A program made the position numbers and the translations under genes. Under the pieces are notes generated by a model, which saw only the letters and a program-made list of their open reading frames with translations, ran no database searches and was not told the DNA's origin. From contig CAZUYC010000009.1 of NCBI GenBank assembly GCA_964624475.1, positions 1 to 64,000 on the forward strand: 64,000 nt of DNA. Direction: 5' to 3'. Positions 19,059-31,395 of the stretch are shown piece by piece; position 1 is the first letter of the stretch; the number at the start of each line of letters is the position of its first letter. Origin of the DNA: CAZUYC01 sp964624475. Lineage in GTDB: Bacteria > Myxococcota_A > UBA9160 > SMWR01.

Positions 19059-19816
19059 GACCGATCCGAAGCCTGAATCCGATCCGAGACGACGCGCGCG
19101 CGATCCTGCTCGCGGCGGGGGTCGCCCTCGCCGCCTGCGCGGGCGAGCCCGGGCCCGCGATGGTCGCGTCCGACGCGACGGTCGAGATGCCCGCAGCCAC
19201 CGAGACGGCCTTTGCCGGTGAGGCGGCGGCGATCCCCGCCGCCGAGCCGCCGCAGCCCGCTGCCCAGGTGTCGGCCCGCCTCGCCGACGCGCAGGGCCTG
19301 CTCGAGGCGGGAGACGTGGAGGGGAGCTTCCGCGCTCTCGAGGACGCGCGGGGCAGCCTCCAGGGCCCGCTGGGCGCGAGCCCGGCGGTGCGCGCCCGGA
19401 TCGCGATCGGGGAGGCGTTCGACGCGCTCGAGAAGCGCGGCCCCGAAGCCGCCGTCGCCGCGATCGACCGCGCCGAGCCGGCGCTCGCGGCGCTCCCGAG
19501 CCCGAAGGACGCCGACGGGGCGCGAGCCGGGCTCATCGCGGCGCGCGAGCACCTCGCGGCTGCCCGCTTCCAGGAAGGCGCCGATGCGTTGATCGGCGCG
19601 AGCGAGGCGGTCCGCTTCGAGGCGAGCGAAGCCTCGCTGGTCGAGACCTACGCGCACGTCTACGACGCGATGGACTTGCTCGCGAGCCAGGACGCGCACG
19701 GCGCCGGCCGGGCCCTCGACGCCGCCGTCGCGAGCGCCGCCCCGCTGCCCGGGGCGCACGCGCCGGCGGCGGGCCCGCTCGGGGACGCCGGCGCGGAGGA
19801 GACCGCGATCCACTGA
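19055..19816 (+). CDS. Alanine-rich lipoprotein closing the Bat operon
   Basis: 253 residues; ATG overlaps the previous stop (ATGA). The N-terminus has a lipobox at GVALAACAGEP (Cys about residue 28), implying signal peptidase II processing and lipid anchoring. The rest is Ala/Glu-rich and mostly helical, with TPR-like pairs such as ARLADAQGLLEAGDVEGSFR and ARIAIGEAFDALEKRG. No known domain is recognised. As the last gene of the operon it is probably an accessory envelope component of the Bat complex. Confidence 0.72.
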   Translation: MRPIRSLNPIRDDARAILLAAGVALAACAGEPGPAMVASDATVEMPAATETAFAGEAAAIPAAEPPQPAAQVSARLADAQGLLEAGDVEGSFRALEDARGSLQGPLGASPAVRARIAIGEAFDALEKRGPEAAVAAIDRAEPALAALPSPKDADGARAGLIAAREHLAAARFQEGADALIGASEAVRFEASEASLVETYAHVYDAMDLLASQDAHGAGRALDAAVASAAPLPGAHAPAAGPLGDAGAEETAIH

Positions 19817-19841
19817 GAGCGCTCGCAAGTGGCACGACGGC

Positions 19842-19870
19842 GGCGCCGCCTCGGCCCGGGAGGCGGCGCC
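19842..19870 (+). terminator. Strong GC hairpin after the Bat operon
   Basis: GGCGCCGCCTC and GAGGCGGCGCC form a perfect 11-bp stem with a 7-nt loop, 25 bp after the last stop codon of the operon. There is no clear U-tract, so it may be a pause/3'-end stabilising structure or a factor-assisted terminator. Confidence 0.5.
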
Positions 19871-19955
19871 CGCCGCGTGGTAGGCTCCCGCGAACCGGAT
19901 CTCCCGCGTCGCGCGGATCATCGATCCGACCACCTCGGAGTGAAGGAGGACGGAC

Positions 19956-20348
19956 GTGCCGAAGAGGATCCGCTTCGCCCCGCTCTTCGCGTTCGCGCTG
20001 TGGATCGGTGCCGCTGGCCGCGCCGCCGAACCGGTCGCGCCGTCGATCTCCCCGCAGGAGCTCCAGGCGCGCATGGCGACGGGCGATGCGCCGCTCGTCG
20101 TGGACGTGCGCACGCCCGAGGAGTTTCGCGCCGGTCACGTCCCGGGCGCCATCAACGTGCCGCACGATCAGGTCGCCGCCCACGCGGCGGAGCTCTCGAG
20201 CGAGCACGGCGTCGCGCTGTACTGCATGAAGGGCCCGCGCGCGCGGCTCGGCGAGCAGGCGCTGGAGAGAGCCGGCGTCGAGCACGTCCTCCACGTCGAA
20301 GGCGGCTTCTCGGCCTGGCAGGCCGCGGGCCTGCCCGTCGAGAAGTAG
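19956..20348 (+). CDS. Exported single-domain rhodanese
   Basis: 130 residues, GTG start with AAGGAGG 6 nt upstream. Residues 1-23 are a signal peptide (LFAFALWIGAAGRAA). One rhodanese domain follows: SPQELQARM, LVVDVRTPEEFRAGHVPGA, the active-site loop YCMKGPRARLG with the catalytic Cys, and VEGGFSAWQAAGLPV. It is predicted to act on sulfane sulfur in the periplasm. It is preceded by a terminator-like hairpin, so is probably a separate transcription unit. Confidence 0.88.
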   Translation: MPKRIRFAPLFAFALWIGAAGRAAEPVAPSISPQELQARMATGDAPLVVDVRTPEEFRAGHVPGAINVPHDQVAAHAAELSSEHGVALYCMKGPRARLGEQALERAGVEHVLHVEGGFSAWQAAGLPVEK

Positions 20349-20386
20349 CGCCGGCGCGCTCGCGCGAGCCGCCGGGCGCGCCGCGC

Positions 20387-21715
20387 TCAGGGGCGGGGCA
20401 GCGTGCGCGCGAGCACGGCGAGGCCCAGGCCGGTCGCGAGCAGCGACGCCGCCATCACGCCGAGCTTCGACGCCGCGGCGAGCGCCGGGTCCTCGAAGGC
20501 GAGGGCGGTGATGAAAAGGGCCATCGTGAAGCCGATGCCCCCGAGGATTCCGGCGCCTGTGAGGGAGCCCCAGCCGACGCCCGCCGGGAGCGTCGCGAGC
20601 CCGAGGCGCACGCCGAGCCAGCAGAAGAGCGTGACGCCGAGAGGTTTCCCGACGAGCAGGCCGAGCGCCACGCCGAGGGCCACGCGCGGCGCGAGCGGGT
20701 TCGCGAGCGCGCTAGCCTCGATCGCGACCCCCGCGTTGGCGAGCGCGAAGATCGGCAGCACCCCGAAGGCCGTCCACGGGTGCAGCGTCTCCGTCAGCCG
20801 CTCGAGGGGCGAGAGCGAGTGGCGCGAGACCGCCCGCAGCTCCTGCGCCACGCTCCGGCGCTCGCGGTCGGAGATCGACGCCCCGGCGTCCATTCGCGCG
20901 AGCGCCTCCTCGAAGCGGCGGCGGCCGCGGGCGACGAGGCTTCCCTCGGGCGCGAGCAGCGTCGTGGGCGTGAGCAGGCCGAGCAGCACGCCCGCCACGG
21001 TGGCGTGGACGCCGGACGCGAGCGTCGCGAGCCAGACCGCGATCCCCGCGGCCCAGTACGGCCCGTAGGCGCGCAGGCCCGCGCGCCGCATCGCGAAGAC
21101 CAGGGCGAGGCCCGCGGCGGCGCAGCCGAGCGCGGCGAGCGAGACCCCGTGGGTGTAGAAGAGCGCGATCACCGCGACGGCGCCGAGGTCGTCGACGATG
21201 GCGAGCGCGAGCAGGAAGACCTTGAGGCCGGAGGGGACGCGCGGGCCGAAGACCGCGAGCGCCGCCACGGCGAAGGCGATGTCGGTCGCCATCGGCACGC
21301 CCCAGCCCCGGGCGGCGGGTCCGCCGGCGTGCAGGCTCGCGTAGAGCGCCGCCGGGGCGATCATTCCACCGAGCGCGCCGAAGACCGGCAGCATCGCGCG
21401 GTCGCGCGACGAGAGCTCGCCGTGCACGAGCTCGTGCTTGATCTCCATTCCCACCAGGAAGAAGAAGATCACCATGAGCCCGTCGTTGACCCACTCCTCG
21501 AGCGAGAGCGAGAGCCGCGCGTCGCCGAGCGCCAGGGAGAGCGGCGTGTGCCAGAGCCGCGCGTAGCTCGCGCCCCACGGCGAGTTGACCCAGAGGAGCG
21601 CCGCGACGGTGGCGGCGAGCAGGAGGATCGTGCTCGCCGCCTCGATGGCCAGGAAGCGCGTAAAGGGCGCGGCGAGGCGATCGGCGAGCGTCGGGGACTG
21701 CGCGGGAGCGACCAC
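20387..21715 (-). CDS. nhaA: Na+/H+ antiporter NhaA
   Basis: 442 residues, GTG start. It has the NhaA pattern throughout: EEWVNDGLMVIFFFLVGMEI, KHELVHGELSS, VPMATDIAFAVAALAVFGPR (unwound helix IV), the ion-binding pair in LALAIVDDLGAVAVIALFY, and FTMALFITALAF. It exchanges two H+ for one Na+ across the inner membrane. The start codon overlaps the stop of the glutaryl-CoA dehydrogenase gene by one base, so the two are transcribed together despite unrelated functions. Confidence 0.94.
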   Translation of the reverse strand: MVAPAQSPTLADRLAAPFTRFLAIEAASTILLLAATVAALLWVNSPWGASYARLWHTPLSLALGDARLSLSLEEWVNDGLMVIFFFLVGMEIKHELVHGELSSRDRAMLPVFGALGGMIAPAALYASLHAGGPAARGWGVPMATDIAFAVAALAVFGPRVPSGLKVFLLALAIVDDLGAVAVIALFYTHGVSLAALGCAAAGLALVFAMRRAGLRAYGPYWAAGIAVWLATLASGVHATVAGVLLGLLTPTTLLAPEGSLVARGRRRFEEALARMDAGASISDRERRSVAQELRAVSRHSLSPLERLTETLHPWTAFGVLPIFALANAGVAIEASALANPLAPRVALGVALGLLVGKPLGVTLFCWLGVRLGLATLPAGVGWGSLTGAGILGGIGFTMALFITALAFEDPALAAASKLGVMAASLLATGLGLAVLARTLPRP

Positions 21716-22878
21716 TAGATCGCGTCGAGACCCGTGATGTGCTTGCCGAGGATCAGCGTGTGCACGTCGTGCGTGCCCTCGTAGGTACGCACCGTCTCGA
21801 GGTTCATCATGTGGCGCATCGCCTGGTAGTCGTCGACGATGCCGTTCGCGCCGAGGAGGTCGCGCGCGGCGCGCGCGATGCGCAGCGCGGCGTCGACGTT
21901 CTCGCGCTTCGCGAGCGAGACCATCGCGTGGTGGAGGCTGCCCTCGTCCTTGAGGCGCCCGACGCGCAGCGCCAGGAGCTGTGCCTTGGTGATCTCGGCC
22001 AGCATGGAGACGAGCTTCTCCTGGGTGAGCTGCTTGCCGGCGAGCGGCCCGCCCTGCACGATGCGCTCGCGGCAGTAGCGCACCGCCTCGTCGTAGCAGG
22101 CCATCGCCGCCCCGATCGCGCCCCAGGCGATCCCGTAGCGCGCCTGCGTGAGGCAGGCGAGCGCGGCGCGCAGCCCCTCCGCGCCCGGTAGGCGGCTCGA
22201 CTCCGGCACCTCCACGTCCTGGAGGGCGAGCTCCGAGGTGATCGACGCGCGCAGCGAGAACTTCCCGTGGATGTCGCTCGCGGAGAACCCACGCGCGCCG
22301 CGCTCGACCAGGAAACCGCGGATCCCGTCCTCGCTGCGCGCCCAGACGACCGCGACGTCGGCGATCGAGCCGTTGGTGATCCAGCGCTTGGTGCCGTTCA
22401 GCACCCAGCGCTCGCCGTGGCGCACCGCCTTCGTGATCATCCCGCCCGCGTGGCTGCCGAAGTCCGGTTCGCTGAGCCCGAAGCAGCCGATCGCGCGCCC
22501 CGCCGCGAGCGCCGGGAGCCAGCGCTCCTTCTGCGCCTCGCTCCCGAAGGCGTGGATCGGGTACATGACGAGGCTCCCCTGCACCGAGGCGAAGGAGCGC
22601 AGCCCGGAGTCGCCGCGCTCGAGCTCCTGCATCACGAGCCCATAGGCGACGTTGCTCATCCCGGCGCAGCCGAAGCCGTGCAGGTTCGCGCCGAAGAGCC
22701 CGAGCTCGGCCATGCGCGGCACGAGCTCCATCGGAAACGAGCCGTCGCGGCGGACGTGCTCCTGGATGCGCGGTAGGAATTCGCGCGAAACGAAGTCGCG
22801 CACCGTCCCGCGCGCGAGGCGCTCCTCGTCGGAGAGGAGCTCGTCGAGGCGCAGGAAGTCGACACCCTGGAACGCCAT
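21715..22878 (-). CDS. gcdH: Glutaryl-CoA dehydrogenase-like acyl-CoA dehydrogenase
   Basis: 387 residues from ATG 22878 (MAFQGVDFLRLDELLS); the extra frame to 23223 is antisense to the SDR gene. Acyl-CoA dehydrogenase N, middle and C domains are present: FGLSEPDFGSHAGGM, LNGTKRWITNGSIADV, and the C-terminal YEGTHDVHTLILGKHITGL containing the catalytic Glu as in GcdH. GcdH oxidises and decarboxylates glutaryl-CoA to crotonyl-CoA (lysine/tryptophan/benzoate breakdown), passing electrons to ETF. Substrate is inferred from the C-terminal signature and RYGIAWGAIGAAM-type sequence. Confidence 0.85.
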   Translation of the reverse strand: MAFQGVDFLRLDELLSDEERLARGTVRDFVSREFLPRIQEHVRRDGSFPMELVPRMAELGLFGANLHGFGCAGMSNVAYGLVMQELERGDSGLRSFASVQGSLVMYPIHAFGSEAQKERWLPALAAGRAIGCFGLSEPDFGSHAGGMITKAVRHGERWVLNGTKRWITNGSIADVAVVWARSEDGIRGFLVERGARGFSASDIHGKFSLRASITSELALQDVEVPESSRLPGAEGLRAALACLTQARYGIAWGAIGAAMACYDEAVRYCRERIVQGGPLAGKQLTQEKLVSMLAEITKAQLLALRVGRLKDEGSLHHAMVSLAKRENVDAALRIARAARDLLGANGIVDDYQAMRHMMNLETVRTYEGTHDVHTLILGKHITGLDAI

Positions 22879-22924
22879 TGACGTTGCCTCCAGGCGAGAG
22901 CCTAGCGGCCCGAGGCGGCTCCGC

Positions 22925-23764
22925 TCAGAGCGTCCGGTCCAGGCCGAAGTTCGCCGCCAGCAGCGCGTCGCGCTGCTCACCCGGCATCTCCGCGAGGCGC
23001 GGCAGGGTGTCGGCGCCCGTGCCGAGCCGGACGCTGCGGGGCGCGGGCGTCGCGAAGGCCTGCCGGACGAGCTCGCGGGCGAAGTCTTCCGCGGGCATCG
23101 GGTCCTCCTGGGAGGCATGCGCCCGCTTCTCGATGCCGTCGTACACTTTGTAGTAGCGCGAGCTCTCCGAGCGGTAGCGCGCGAGATCGCGCGAGCCCGA
23201 GTCGGCGATGCTCGACCGGACACCTCCGGGCACCACGACGACGACGTCGATGCCGAACGGCTTCACTTCCATTCGGAGCACTTCCGACAGCATGTGGACG
23301 GCGCTCTTCGATGCGCAGTACGCCCCCGCGTAGGGCGTCGGTAGGCAGCCCACCACGCTCCCCACGTTGATGACGCGCCCTTTCCTGCGGTCCGCCATGA
23401 GGGGGAGCACGGCCTGCGTCACCGCGAGCAGGCCGAGCACGTTGGTCTCGAAGACGGCGCGGGCGTCGGCGAGCGGCACCTCGAGGAGCGGTCCGAAGAC
23501 GTTGACCCCCGCGTTGTTCACGAGCACGTCGATGCGGCCCGCGCACCTGCCGACCTCGGCCACCGCTTCCGCGATGCTGCCGGGGTCGTTGACGTCGAGG
23601 CGGACCGTGGCGATGCCGGCGGCGGCGAGCTCCGCGAGGCTTTCCGGGCGCCGCGCGCTGGCGAAGACCCGATGCGCCCGGGAGTGGAGCTCGAGGGCGA
23701 GGGCACGGCCAATGCCGGTCGAGCAGCCCGTGACGAGGACGACCTGTTCCTCCAGTGCCGGCAT
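22925..23764 (-). CDS. Short-chain dehydrogenase/reductase (AYR1-like)
   Basis: 279 residues. Cofactor motif VTGCSTGIGRALALEL (about 11-26), LDVNDPGS, NNAGVNVFGPL, Ser in NVGSVVGCLPTPYAG and the catalytic YCASKSAVHML. The Arg in ASARRPESL favours NADP(H). The general layout resembles the 1-acyl-DHAP reductase/classical SDR group. The substrate is not determinable. The ATG start overlaps nothing; the coiled-coil gene upstream ends 28 bp before it. Confidence 0.85.
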   Translation of the reverse strand: MPALEEQVVLVTGCSTGIGRALALELHSRAHRVFASARRPESLAELAAAGIATVRLDVNDPGSIAEAVAEVGRCAGRIDVLVNNAGVNVFGPLLEVPLADARAVFETNVLGLLAVTQAVLPLMADRRKGRVINVGSVVGCLPTPYAGAYCASKSAVHMLSEVLRMEVKPFGIDVVVVVPGGVRSSIADSGSRDLARYRSESSRYYKVYDGIEKRAHASQEDPMPAEDFARELVRQAFATPAPRSVRLGTGADTLPRLAEMPGEQRDALLAANFGLDRTL

Positions 23765-23792
23765 GGATCGGGCGGCCTTGCCCGGCGCTGGC

Positions 23793-24218
23793 TCAGGCGC
23801 TGGCGGCGTGGCCGTTGCCGCGGCTGCGCTCCATCTCCTTGAGCTTGCGGCTCATCTGCCCGAGCTTCTTGTCGATGCGGTCGAGATCGCTCTTCGAGGC
23901 GATCTGGAGCACGCCGAGGACGGTGTCCACGCCGCGCTCGAGCACCCTCTCGGCGTCCGCGCGCAGGCGGTCCACGCGCCGGGCCAGCGGGAGGCGGAGG
24001 ATCTCGGCCCGAACCCGCTCGACCTGGCGGCGGGTCCGCTTCTCGATCTCCCGGGTCCGTCTGCCGAGGCCTCGGCGGCTGCCCGCGAGCTGGCGCTCGA
24101 AGGCCTTGCGCCGCTTCTGGATCTCGCGCTGCACCCGCTGGAGCTCGTCAGGAATCCGCTCGAACGCCGAGCTCACCCTGTCGATGCCTTCGCGCACGAA
24201 ACTCGTCTGCTCCGCCAT
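23793..24218 (-). CDS. Small charged coiled-coil protein, possibly phasin/PHA-granule related
   Basis: 141 residues, Arg/Glu/Lys-rich and almost wholly helical: DELQRVQREIQKRRKAFERQ, RRTREIEKRTRRQVERVRAE, and a C-terminal heptad stretch DLDRIDKKLGQMSRKLKEME. The C-terminal SKSDLDRIDKKL pattern recalls poly(3-hydroxyalkanoate) granule-associated and PhaE/PhaF-like proteins, but this is a weak resemblance. It has no signal peptide or membrane helix. A promoter-like sequence lies about 120 bp upstream. Confidence 0.5.
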   Translation of the reverse strand: MAEQTSFVREGIDRVSSAFERIPDELQRVQREIQKRRKAFERQLAGSRRGLGRRTREIEKRTRRQVERVRAEILRLPLARRVDRLRADAERVLERGVDTVLGVLQIASKSDLDRIDKKLGQMSRKLKEMERSRGNGHAASA

Positions 24219-24339
24219 CGGAGGTACCTCCTTGGGTGCCGGCTCACGGCGGCGCCGCCCGCCTCTGGGCTAGCCACCCGGCATTGGGGCTAACCGGAGT
24301 GGGAGCAACCGGAGGCTGGCGCCCCGCCGGCACGAGCAC

Positions 24340-24367
24340 AGGCTAACACGCTGCGTCAGCGCGTCAA
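24340..24367 (-). promoter_or_regulatory. Possible sigma-70 promoter for the coiled-coil gene
   Basis: On the complement, TTGACG (24367-24362) is followed after 16 bp by TAGCCT (24345-24340). This would start transcription near 24333, leaving a leader of about 115 nt. The wider spacer 24219-24479 is otherwise without a recognisable gene; it includes an AT-richer patch at 24395-24420 and only short, unconvincing reading frames. Confidence 0.35.
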
Positions 24368-24479
24368 GCCGGCGCAAGCATTCCACCAAGTGCTCGGAAA
24401 CGATGATTTTTCTCTGGATTCACGGCGCGCGGGCCGACGCGCTCATCAACGCGCTGCGGCATGTCGGCGCGCGCTCGCT

Positions 24480-25484
24480 TCAGTAGCGGACGAGCGCGCT
24501 CGACCACGAGAAGCCGGAGCCAAAGGTCGCCATCGCGACCAGCTGCCCGCGCGCGAGCCGCCCGGCGCGCACCGCCTCGTCGAGGAGCATCGGCACGGAG
24601 GCCGCCGAGCAGTTTCCGTAGCGCTCGATGTTGCTCGGGCACTTCTCGGCCGGGATGGCGAGCTGCTGCGCCACGTACTCGTTGATCCGCAGGTTGGCCT
24701 GGTGGAAGAGGAAGAGGTCGACCTCCTCGAGCTTCTTGCTCGCCGCCCCGAGGGTCTCGAGCAGCACCTCGGGCATCCGGGTGACCGCGTGCTTGAAGAC
24801 GAAGCGCCCCTCCATGCGGGCGAAGTGGCGGCGCTCGTCGAGCAGCTCGTGGGTGATGCGTACGGGGAGGCCGGACCCCGGCGCCTCGGTCCAGAGCTTG
24901 CGGGCGAAGCGTCCCTCGGCGTGCAGGCGCACCTCGAGGATCTGGGAGCGGTCGAGATCCGGGTCGACCGCCTCGAGCACGACCGCCCCCGCGCCATCGC
25001 CGAAGATCACGGTCACGTCGCGCCCGGCGTCGGAGAAGTCGAGGCCGGTCGAGTGGACCTCGCAGCCCACCACGAGCATGCGCCGGAACTGGCCCGAGCG
25101 GACCATCGCGTTCGCGACGCCGAGCGAGTAGACGAAGCCGCTGCACTGGGCGCGCAGGTCGAAGCAGGGGATCTCCCCCGCGCCGAGCTGCTCCTGAAGG
25201 AAGAAGGAGGTGCCGGGGAAGTCCGCCTGCGGCGAGAGCGTCGCGACTACGATGCACTCGATCTCGCCGGGCTCGCGCCCGGCGGCCTCGAGCGCGCGGC
25301 GCGACGCCTGCGCGGCCAGGTCGGCGGGCTGCTGTCCGGGCTCGACGTAGCGCCGCTCGGCGATGCCGGTGCGCTGGCGGATCCACTCGTCGCTCGTGTC
25401 CATCCGCCGCGCCAGCTCGTGGTTGGTGACGACGCGATCCGGGACGTACATCCCGGTCCCCGTGATCTTCGCCGCGCTCGGCAT
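24480..25484 (-). CDS. fabH: 3-oxoacyl-ACP synthase III family protein
   Basis: 334 residues from ATG 25484, with AGGGGGGAT just upstream. Catalytic triad: Cys in DLRAQCSGFVYSLG (about 115), His in LFLFHQANLRINEY (about 257), Asn in ERYGNCSAASVPML (about 288). Other FabH signatures are TSDEWIRQRTGIAERR and IFGDGAGAVVLE. It condenses acyl-CoA with malonyl-ACP. It is isolated from other fab genes and starts 2 bp after the hflX stop. Such stand-alone KASIII proteins may also make ketones, olefin precursors or secondary metabolites, so the housekeeping role is not certain. Confidence 0.87.
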   Translation of the reverse strand: MPSAAKITGTGMYVPDRVVTNHELARRMDTSDEWIRQRTGIAERRYVEPGQQPADLAAQASRRALEAAGREPGEIECIVVATLSPQADFPGTSFFLQEQLGAGEIPCFDLRAQCSGFVYSLGVANAMVRSGQFRRMLVVGCEVHSTGLDFSDAGRDVTVIFGDGAGAVVLEAVDPDLDRSQILEVRLHAEGRFARKLWTEAPGSGLPVRITHELLDERRHFARMEGRFVFKHAVTRMPEVLLETLGAASKKLEEVDLFLFHQANLRINEYVAQQLAIPAEKCPSNIERYGNCSAASVPMLLDEAVRAGRLARGQLVAMATFGSGFSWSSALVRY

Positions 25485-25486
25485 GC

Positions 25487-27268
<1,782 letters not shown>

Positions 27269-27417
27269 TGTACGTGAGGCGCGTTGCTCGCCGCAAGGAA
27301 TCCGAGACGCCGTTCGACGTCTCCCCCGGGGGGAAGACGGCCAGGGTGGTCGGAGTGCGAACCTCCCTTTCCCCGGCGAATGTCAAACCAGCGGAGCGGA
27401 ACGCCGAAAGGGAGGCC

Positions 27418-28752
27418 ATGCCGCAGGCGAGGCCGATCGCGGTGGTGATCCTGGCTGCCGGCCAGGGAACCCGGATGAAGTCGGGGCTCGCGAAGGTGCT
27501 GCACCCGATCGCGGGGCGGCCGATGCTCGGCTACCCGCTCGCCGCCGCGGAGGCCCTCGGGCCCGCGCGGATCGTCGTGGTGATCGGGCGCGATGCCGAG
27601 CAGGTGGAGCAGGTCTTCGCGGGCCGCGCCCGCTTCGCGCTCCAGCGCGAGCAGCGCGGGACCGGACACGCCCTGCTCCAGGCCGAGGCGGCGCTCGGCC
27701 CCTTCGAGGGAGATCTGCTCGTCCTCTACGGCGACACCCCGCTGCTGCGCGCCGAGTCGCTGCGGCAGATGGTCGAGCGCAAGCGGGCCACGGGCGCCGA
27801 CCTGGTCCTGCTCTCGGCGCGCGTCGACGTTCCGGGGATCGTCGTGCGCGACGCCCGCGGGCGACTCGCGCGCATCGTCGAGGCGACCGACGCGACGCCC
27901 GAGGAGCTCAGGGTCCTCGAGCGCAACACCGGCGTCTATCTCGCCGACCGCTCGCTCTTCTGGAAGGCGCTCGCCCAGGCCGACGACCGCAACGAGCAGG
28001 GCGAGATCTATCTGACCAGCGCGGTCGAGATCCTGCTGCGCGAGGGACGCCAGGTCGAGGTGCTCCCGCTCGAGGACGACGCGGAGGGGATCGGGGTCAA
28101 CACGCGGGTCGAGCTCGCGCGCGCTGCCGCGCTGGTGCGCGAGCGCAAGCTCGAGGATCTGATGCTCGCGGGCGTGACCATCGTGGACCCGGCCTCGACC
28201 TGGATCGACGTCGACGTCGAGATCGGGCGCGACAGCACGATCGAGCCCGGCTGCGCGATCCAGGGCGCGACCCGCATCGGCGAGCGCGTGCAGCTGCGGC
28301 CCCACTGCGTGATCGAGTCGAGCGAGATCGGCGACGACAGCGTGATCGGGCCGAGCGCGCACCTGCGTCCCGGCAACCGGATCGGCCCGCGCGTGCGCAT
28401 CGGGAACTTCGTCGAGCTCAAGAACAGCACGCTCGGGGCCGGGGTGAAGGCCGACCACCTCTCCTACCTCGGCGACGCGGACGTGGGCGACGGCGCCAGC
28501 TTCGGCTGCGGCTCGATCACCGTGAACTACGACTGGCGCAAGAAGCACCGCACGACCGTCGGAGATCGGGCCGCGATCGGCTGCAACGCGAACCTGGTCG
28601 CCCCGGTGAGTGTCGGAGCGGATGCGGCCGTGGCGGCGGGAACGACGGTCACGAAGGACGTCCCGGACGGCGCGCTGGCCGTCGAGCGGGGCGAGACGCG
28701 CCACGTCGCGGGCTGGGGCAAGCGCCTCGGGCGCGAGAGCAAGCACAAATAG
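27418..28752 (+). CDS. glmU: Bifunctional GlmU (glucosamine-1-P acetyltransferase/UDP-GlcNAc pyrophosphorylase)
   Basis: 444 residues from ATG 27418 with GGGAGG upstream. N-terminal uridyltransferase: ILAAGQGTRMKSGLAKVLHP (6-25), QREQRGTGHALL, LYGDTPLLR, NTGVYL and NEQGEIYLTSAVEIL. The C-terminal left-handed beta-helix has hexapeptide repeats and active-site residues ELKNSTLGAGVKADHLSYLG and NYDWRKKHRTTVGD. The latter reads YDW where E. coli has YDG, a small change near the acetyltransferase site. The two reactions give UDP-GlcNAc for peptidoglycan and LPS. glmS follows after 19 bp. Confidence 0.93.
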   Translation: MPQARPIAVVILAAGQGTRMKSGLAKVLHPIAGRPMLGYPLAAAEALGPARIVVVIGRDAEQVEQVFAGRARFALQREQRGTGHALLQAEAALGPFEGDLLVLYGDTPLLRAESLRQMVERKRATGADLVLLSARVDVPGIVVRDARGRLARIVEATDATPEELRVLERNTGVYLADRSLFWKALAQADDRNEQGEIYLTSAVEILLREGRQVEVLPLEDDAEGIGVNTRVELARAAALVRERKLEDLMLAGVTIVDPASTWIDVDVEIGRDSTIEPGCAIQGATRIGERVQLRPHCVIESSEIGDDSVIGPSAHLRPGNRIGPRVRIGNFVELKNSTLGAGVKADHLSYLGDADVGDGASFGCGSITVNYDWRKKHRTTVGDRAAIGCNANLVAPVSVGADAAVAAGTTVTKDVPDGALAVERGETRHVAGWGKRLGRESKHK

Positions 28753-28771
28753 CGCGGAGCGGAGGTTCGAC

Positions 28772-30607
<1,836 letters not shown>

Positions 30608-30624
30608 CCGGCTGCGAGGGCGCG

Positions 30625-31389
30625 CTACTCGCGCGGCGCGCCGAGGAGCGCGGCCGACGCCGCGCGCGTCCCGCTGCCGAGCCAGGAGTCGGCCAGCGGG
30701 TCCTGGCCGGTCTCCGCGACGTGGCGACAAGCGGCGAGCGTCGTTGCGCGGAGCTGCTCCTTGATGCGCGCGTAGGCCTCGGGCGGCGTCGCGGCCAGCT
30801 CCAGGGCCACCGCCCGCGCCCGCTCGAGCAGCGCCTCCGGATCCACCAGCTCGTCGAGGACGCCGTCCGCCAGCGCCTGCTCGGGCCCGTAGTTGCGCGC
30901 GGCGAGCGTGAGGCGCCGCGCTGCGGCGGCCGGGAGCTCCGCCCGGACCACCGCCATCGCGACCGCCGGGAAGGGGATCCCGGCGCGGGCCTCGGTGAGG
31001 CCGATGCGGCAGGCAGCGCGCGTGCCGATCCGCTGGTCGCAGGCGAGCGCGAAGACGAGGCCCCCGGCGATCGCGTGGCCGTTCAGCGCGGCCACGGTGG
31101 GAATCGGCAGACCGTAGAGCCGCGTGAGCGTCCGATCGATGGCCAGGACCGTCTCGCGCTGCTGCTCGGGGCCGTAGCCCGGCACGATCTTGAGATCGAG
31201 CCCGGCCGAGAAGCAGGAGCCCGCGCCGGTGAGCACGAGCGCCCGGGCGTCGCCCCGCCGCTCGAGCTCGCCGAGCGCCGCCTCCATCTCGCGCAGGCAG
31301 CCGAGCTCGATCGCGTTCACGGGCGGCCGGTCGATCCGCAGCCAGACGACGCCCGCATCGCGCGTGATCCGGAGCGCTGCGGCCGTCAC
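30625..31389 (-). CDS. Enoyl-CoA hydratase/isomerase (crotonase) family protein
   Basis: 254 residues. Crotonase fold: WLRIDRPPVNAIELGCLREM, the first oxyanion-hole segment GAGSCFSAGLDLKIVPGYG (about 56-74), and the second, AALNGHAIAGGLVFALACDQ (about 100). At the usual catalytic Glu positions it has LTEARAGIPFPAVAMAVVR, so one Glu is kept and the other replaced, which leaves hydratase versus isomerase/hydrolase activity open. It is 6 bp downstream of the thiolase gene on the same strand, implying a shared CoA-thioester pathway. Confidence 0.82.
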   Translation of the reverse strand: MTAAALRITRDAGVVWLRIDRPPVNAIELGCLREMEAALGELERRGDARALVLTGAGSCFSAGLDLKIVPGYGPEQQRETVLAIDRTLTRLYGLPIPTVAALNGHAIAGGLVFALACDQRIGTRAACRIGLTEARAGIPFPAVAMAVVRAELPAAAARRLTLAARNYGPEQALADGVLDELVDPEALLERARAVALELAATPPEAYARIKEQLRATTLAACRHVAETGQDPLADSWLGSGTRAASAALLGAPRE

Positions 31390-31395
31390 TCCATC

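Noticed and set aside
24364..24480. Short open frames (about 27-35 codons) in the spacer before fabH's 3' end
   Set aside because: Frames on both strands have no ribosome site, no recognisable domain and no support from context.
28753..28771. glmS ribozyme or riboswitch before glmS
   Set aside because: Only 19 bp separate glmU and glmS, too short for the ribozyme.
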